Assembly (NCBI GenBank): GCA_019671005.1
Contig: CM033745.1
Span: forward strand, 2,217,146-2,281,145
Direction: 5' to 3'
Length of the DNA: 64,000 nt
Origin: Hibiscus mutabilis
Lineage: Eukaryota; Streptophyta; Magnoliopsida; Malvales; Malvaceae
In this document: in pieces, positions 59,714 to 64,000 of the stretch
Numbering within the stretch: position 1 is the first letter of the stretch
How the letters are laid out: each line of letters begins with the position of its first letter
Notes under the pieces: generated by a model
What the model saw: only the letters and a program-made list of their open reading frames with translations
The model's database searches: none
What the model was told of the DNA's origin: nothing
Translations under genes and position numbers: made by a program

Positions 59714-60472
59714 TCAATCCACCAAATATAGCTTCCACCATGCTTTAAAAAGTTGACTACGATACATTCCGCCTTTAGCAAGGCAAATTGCCATAAGGTT
59801 ACACTCCCTTTCGGCATATCCGAGTCTAGCACCATTGATCCTATATAGTAAATTATCCACCTCCACAAAAGCTTGCTCATAGCTCCATGGTCGATGTAGA
59901 ACGTTTCCCAGCCAAAATAAGATCACCCTAGAATTAATCACAACCAATAAGGGAGCCTTCTCAATCCAATTTGCTTCAACAAAGATCTCCAACGCTATCT
60001 TGATCGCTTTTAACAAAGTAGCTTCCTCACTTGATTCCTTCCCCGCCCCAGAAAAAAGTGCTCTTATAATTCCATCCTCCATTCTCAAAATCCCTCCTAC
60101 TCCTGTCACATTATCCTTGCAAATACCAGCAACATTAAATTTGGCAACACCATCCACAGGGGGATTCCACATAATCGAACTTGCCCTCAATCTGGTGCTC
60201 TCCATCAATCCACTTCTTGGTGACTCCCACCGACCTTCAATATTACTTAGCCAATCATCTCTTGTAGCCTTAATTAAAAATAGCGCGCGAAAGTTTGGAG
60301 TAGAATAACAAGTCCTCCAAGCTTGACGATTTATTGTTGAACACACTCTCATTTCTAGATAGCCACAAACTCCAAATAGCAGCCCCCATGTGATTAGCCA
60401 CAGGCTCCTCGCTATTCCTGAGAAATTCACAATAAAGCAAAAAAGATAGCAAACCCTCAATGTCAACAGCAA
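59714..60472 (-). mobile_element. LINE 3' remnant (RNase H-like domain)
   Basis: A 252-codon minus-strand open frame includes NPPVDGVAKFNVAGICKDNV and GVGGILRMEDGIIRALFSG, the start of the RVT_3/RNase H fold in plant LINEs. It also has AIKIALEIF and an end resembling RECNLMAICLAKGG. Upstream, another frame reads AAIWSLWLSRNESVFNN, the end of the zinc-binding domain, so a frameshift lies near 60270-60310. The acidic active-site set is incomplete. Not a host gene. Confidence 0.75.
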
Positions 60473-60640
60473 AAAGTGTTATATATTATTAATTGATTAA
60501 AACAATACATTTTAAAGGTTTAAGAGCAAAAAGGACAAACACTAATGTAAATAAAGAAAATCCTTGGACAAAAAATCAGAGGTGTCTATCAAGTGTTACT
60601 GTATACTCTTTTGGCAATGTGATAGATTATAAAAAGATAT

Positions 60641-60662
60641 ATATATATATATATATATACAT
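60641..60662. repeat. (AT)n microsatellite
   Basis: Uninterrupted TA/AT run. Confidence 0.9.
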
Positions 60663-61410
60663 ATATTGATTGGGAATTTAGAAAGACAAAAACTACAACA
60701 TCATTCGGTCGTACGTGGACAAAACCAATTATAAAGTTCCAAGGATGTTTGTCAAAGAGAACAAGAAATTAGAAGAACCAGACTTCTTTTAAAGTGATTA
60801 TAGAGATTGAAGCTAAGTGGAAAAGAGTTACGAGTGAGCTTGGAGCCAAAATCCAAAAGACCTAAAGCAATTCAAGTTGGATTCGCAACAAAAATAACCT
60901 AATTGGAAATCAAATAGGTGCTGTGTGCGTTACATATTATATATACACCGTAGGACACTATGTCCTAATATGTAAAGTGCGCAAAGAAGCATTCGTTTCT
61001 CAGAGTCACTCGCTTTTGGATGAACTAAAGACAAAAATCAAATGCAAGAATGACTTCAATGGAATTTTGGCAATAGTTGTCTATTTCTTGTCTCGTAGTT
61101 CAAGGATTTGGTATCCTCTTAACATTTTGCTCAACTTTTTGACGTTTTGTCTTTTTAAGCACACGCCCCCAGTTCTACTCGGATATTGAAGATGATGACT
61201 GTGCATGCAAGTTTTAATAATAGGGTATGCTCATGTGGGGACCAGAGACAAATGCTTCGGCCTTTATGTAGTTTGTGGGATAATTAAATTTAGTGATGGA
61301 GGAGATAACAAAAACAAATGTCCCTTTAGGATTTGCCAACTTCACTAGTATTTCCTGCTGTGTGAAATTTTGGTCCTACTATATATTGCAAATGGATTAT
61401 GTTACTATAA

Positions 61411-61524
61411 AACACCACTGCCACTGCCACTGCCACTGCCATCCGTTCTGCTACTACTGATCACCAGTTTCCCCGGAGGGCATCAAGAATTTCACCAGGA
61501 GGACCAGGCCCTATACACGACTAG
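61411..61524 (+). pseudogene. CLE-like 3' end, probably degenerate
   Basis: An open frame from the stop at 61408 to the stop at 61522 has no ATG but ends ASRISPGGPGPIHD followed directly by TAG. The dodecapeptide RISPGGPGPIHD (61486-61521) fits the CLE pattern R-x-S-P-G-G-P-x-P-x-H-x. A hydrophobic stretch, LPLPLPLPSVLLLLITS, which could be a signal peptide, sits in a different frame upstream across a (CACTGC)n microsatellite. This suggests slippage broke the gene. An intron is an alternative explanation. Family call from one motif only. Confidence 0.5.
61418..61441. repeat. (CACTGC)n microsatellite
   Basis: Four six-base units at the 5' side of the CLE-like frame; length changes here would preserve phase unless partial. 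Confidence 0.85.
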
Positions 61525-62634
61525 TTTGCTCGATCAACCGCTGGCATTGCCCTAGACATCAGCAGTCAGCACTTGAAGGAACAATGTGGTTAAGGTAATG
61601 GCTCTATTATTTTTCAGTATAATTTCTAGTAAGAATTACGAAACTTCCATTATTGAGATTTGTTCATATTCATCAAAGAACATTTCTCATGCATGCGGAG
61701 AATATATAGCTGAGAAACTAGCTACTTGGCAAGCTATATATATTGTATTAAGTTGTTGCCAAACTTGTACCAAGTTTGAATAATTGAAGAGAAGGTTTTT
61801 TTTTTTTTTTAATTTCAGTTGAAATATAATAAAAGACTTTTTCATAAATTCATTTGAAGACAAAAGTAATCAAATCCAACTTTTACTTGTGTATATATGT
61901 TTTTTTAGTTACACTTAAAGAGTTTTATTAAAGTATATAATTTCCATGTTATAATTATTCTATATCGTAATTTTATATTTCAAAAGATATATAAGTAGTT
62001 TTACAATTAAATACCTTATAACAGATTCGAAATGAATCCGCTAAAAATATAACTAAGAATCATATAGTATTGATCAACTATATATATTGAAATTTTGTGT
62101 ACTAACCTATTGCGCATGCATGAGATGTCGATAAAAATGTACGCTACCAAAATCCATGTAAAATAAAAAAGAAAAACTATTATTAAGTATTTATAATATT
62201 TAAGCATGTGTAATACAAAAATTTTGAACTAATTTGTATAATTTAGATTTTTATTGACCCCATGTCACAATTCAAACTCTTTTCTCCACCTTAATAGTAT
62301 ATTATATGTATAATATTTTAAACCAAATGTAACTTCTCGATTTTTAATACGAAAAAATTAATAGATTTAATGTGGTATCATATAGTATCAACTCTAGTTT
62401 TTAGTTTTTGATAAACTCACATACACTTTATAATACCACCATGGTAGAACTTGGAATGTTGGGCTTGTACGTAGCATTATGATTTATGAAAAGATCTCTC
62501 CAGGGAAGTTCTTTGTAACAGGGGTAGTATCAGATTATTGATACCATAGTAGAAAATTTTACTAATGTTGCAATTTGAATCTCAGACTATCTTTTAAAGT
62601 TGGTTATGAGCACCAACCGAACTAAGTATCAATG
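61525..62634. other. Spacer between the two CLE-like ends
   Basis: AT-rich, no gene recognised. Confidence 0.5.
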
Positions 62635-62856
62635 CTAACGGTGGACAGAGTGATATTGGGGATCAGGTCCACTAGGACTCGCTCTTTCCGACTCGTACAT
62701 GTTGTTGTTGTTGATTTCATTTTCGGTTCGTCCAATCTTAAGAGTTTCCCTGGCAGCCAATGCATGGACATAATCAGATTTTATCCCTCTGTGTATGGAC
62801 TTAATCATCTCTTTCAAGCAGTTCAACTTGTCACAATTGATCAATCGATAAAGCAC
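62635..62856 (-). pseudogene. CLE-like 3' end without signal peptide
   Basis: The minus-strand frame runs from an upstream TAA to TAG at 62635-62637. It ends MYESERASPSGPDPQYHSVH plus Arg. RASPSGPDPQYH (62650-62685) matches the CLE dodecapeptide pattern, and acidic/Ser-rich spacing before it is typical. Upstream residues (for example REMIKSIHRG-like charged stretch) are plausible variable domain, but no hydrophobic signal peptide or suitable ATG precedes it in frame. It is either a 5'-decayed gene or one with an unrecognised first exon. Confidence 0.5.
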
Positions 62857-63126
62857 TTTATAACACCTTTGAATAATATACTATTAATGCTATGCCCATA
62901 ATTTAATATTGGGTAAAGTTTAGGATGATTGACATTAAGTTAATAATTTCATACGAAATTGATGAACACATTTAAAAAATAATATCAACTTGTGAACATA
63001 ACGCCGACATACTATAACTCCAAACAATCATTCCTTAAACTTAATATGATTTAATAAAAAATATTCTTTATGCTTCATAATAAAAATACTTCTCTAAATA
63101 TTTTTAAATAATAAAAATAAATATGC
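62857..63126. other. Spacer
   Basis: AT-rich, nothing recognised. Confidence 0.5.
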
Positions 63127-63282
63127 AAACATGTGTGCAAATCTGGGAATTCAGTGGCCGATGCTATGGCTAGAAATATGTCCAATGCGAATTTGGGGAC
63201 TCTCTTCCTCGCTGTACCATCGAGTAATGTCCTGCCGCTCTTGCATGCCGATCATAGTGTTTAGGGGCAGGTTATTAGATCC
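63127..63282 (+). mobile_element. LINE RNase H tail fragment
   Basis: Plus-strand frame from about 63138 reads SGNSVADAMARNMSNANLGT and then LFLAVPSSNVLPLLHADHSV before a stop at about 63261. The GN-VADAMAR word is the conserved end of the LINE RNase H domain. Only ~40 residues survive. Confidence 0.65.
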
Positions 63283-63855
63283 TCTACAGTTGCCTATGTT
63301 TATTTTGATTTAGTTTTTGTTTCTATGATTCGATGTTTCTCGTGGATGCTTTATGTATCAATATTTTATTATTGTTATATGTATTTTTTTTCTAAGTAAA
63401 TTTAAAGAGATTTTAATAAGGTATATAATAATAACTTTTATTTTCATAAAAAAATAAATATGCAAACGGACTGGCCCGACCTGGAGCCATAAGCACTTTT
63501 TTTGTTACAAATAAGGATTTAAAAGCAAGCTAAGGCCTACACAACCCATACATCATTACATCTTAAATAAATTGCTGTTTATTAATTTTTTATTATATAA
63601 GTTAATTTAAAAAGAAAAACCGTTACTATCCATTTAGAGTATATGACATCAAAAAGTTATAACTACTTTTATATGAATGAATGATGATTATGACTTCACT
63701 TCGTTTTCAACCAAAAAAACCCTTTAAATCTGCTAATTTACGTTCTCCTTATAGCTACTAGACCCAATTGTAGCTGGGGTGATTCCACTTCGAGTAATGG
63801 TGGATGCTATCTTATATCCAAACATGCATAAAAAATTGCTTTCGTTTATCTCATT
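63283..63855. other. Intergenic, nothing recognised
   Basis: AT-rich spacer with no supportable gene. Confidence 0.5.
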
Positions 63856-64000
63856 TAGGGCTTGTTCGGCGCTGTTTTTTTATTGCGTTTTTAGAGAAGC
63901 GCCGCTGAACACCCAATTTTTAGCTCTCATCACCCAATTTTTCCATCGTTTTTGCTCTTAAACGCAGCTTTTAGAGCACCTGAAAATTCCAGCTTCTCTC
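63856..64000. mobile_element. Left end of an unidentified repeat, cut by window
   Basis: From 'tagggcttgttcggcgct' (63856) the composition changes abruptly to GC-richer text. Words such as 'gcgtttttagagaagcgc' and 'cgcagcttttagagc' recur with variation. Such starts are common at hAT-type MITE ends in plants, but the right end is outside the window. Confidence 0.3.

Noticed and set aside
1..64000. CRISPR arrays, bacterial operons, riboswitches or viral integrations
   Set aside because: No regularly spaced short repeats with spacers, no prokaryotic gene organisation, and the only virus-like gene set belongs to the LTR retrotransposon.

Overview
This is nuclear DNA from a flowering plant, almost certainly a eudicot. 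It is AT-rich, its genes have short exons with GT-AG introns, and it carries plant-only families: Dof, HIPP, TAXIMIN, CLE, DUF538 and class-II phospholipase A1. The gene set and repeat style fit Malvales such as cotton, but that is an impression from memory and I could not test it.

Layout, left to right. 1-0.9 kb: a long inverted repeat cut by the window edge. 1.5-2.0 kb: a Dof gene whose 3' end is replaced by a copy of its own start region. 2.0-4.7 kb: foldback repeats with telomere-like interiors. 4.7-5.4 kb: a HIPP metal-binding gene (-). 8.7-9.1 kb: a DUF538 gene. 10.2-17.3 kb: a tandem segmental duplication carrying two SAG12/SAG39-type cysteine protease genes (-); the left copy has a frameshifted signal peptide and the right copy is intact. 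20.5-21.8 kb: a bHLH gene that does not join into one frame. 23.0-27.4 kb: a 14-exon autophagy gene ATG7 with two frameshifts, a nonsense codon and an altered nucleotide-binding loop. 29.8-35.5 kb: a full-length but decayed Ty3/gypsy chromovirus. 36.9-39.7 kb: an armadillo-repeat protein. 40.2-41.5 kb: phospholipase A1-II. 42.0-43.6 kb: a LINE 3' remnant. 44.1-46.7 kb: pyruvate decarboxylase (-), intact over seven exons. 47-53 kb: a LINE scrap and three further foldback elements flanking a two-exon TAXIMIN peptide gene (-). 53.4-53.7 kb: a PPR remnant. 57.8-62.9 kb: one intact CLE peptide gene and two degenerate CLE-like ends. LINE pieces and an unidentified partial element complete the right edge.

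There are no operons and no obvious shared pathway. Apparently functional genes are HIPP, DUF538, protease copy B, the armadillo protein, PLA1, PDC, TAXIMIN and CLE. Against these stand several non-processed broken genes (Dof, protease A, bHLH, ATG7 and the two CLE-like ends). That suggests a region with redundant copies elsewhere, as in a polyploid, or a consensus sequence with residual errors. The most noteworthy items are the ATG7 pseudogene, the CLE cluster, the TAXIMIN gene, the 8-bp lesion in one of two tandem proteases, and the abundance of long inverted repeats that could form hairpin RNAs.
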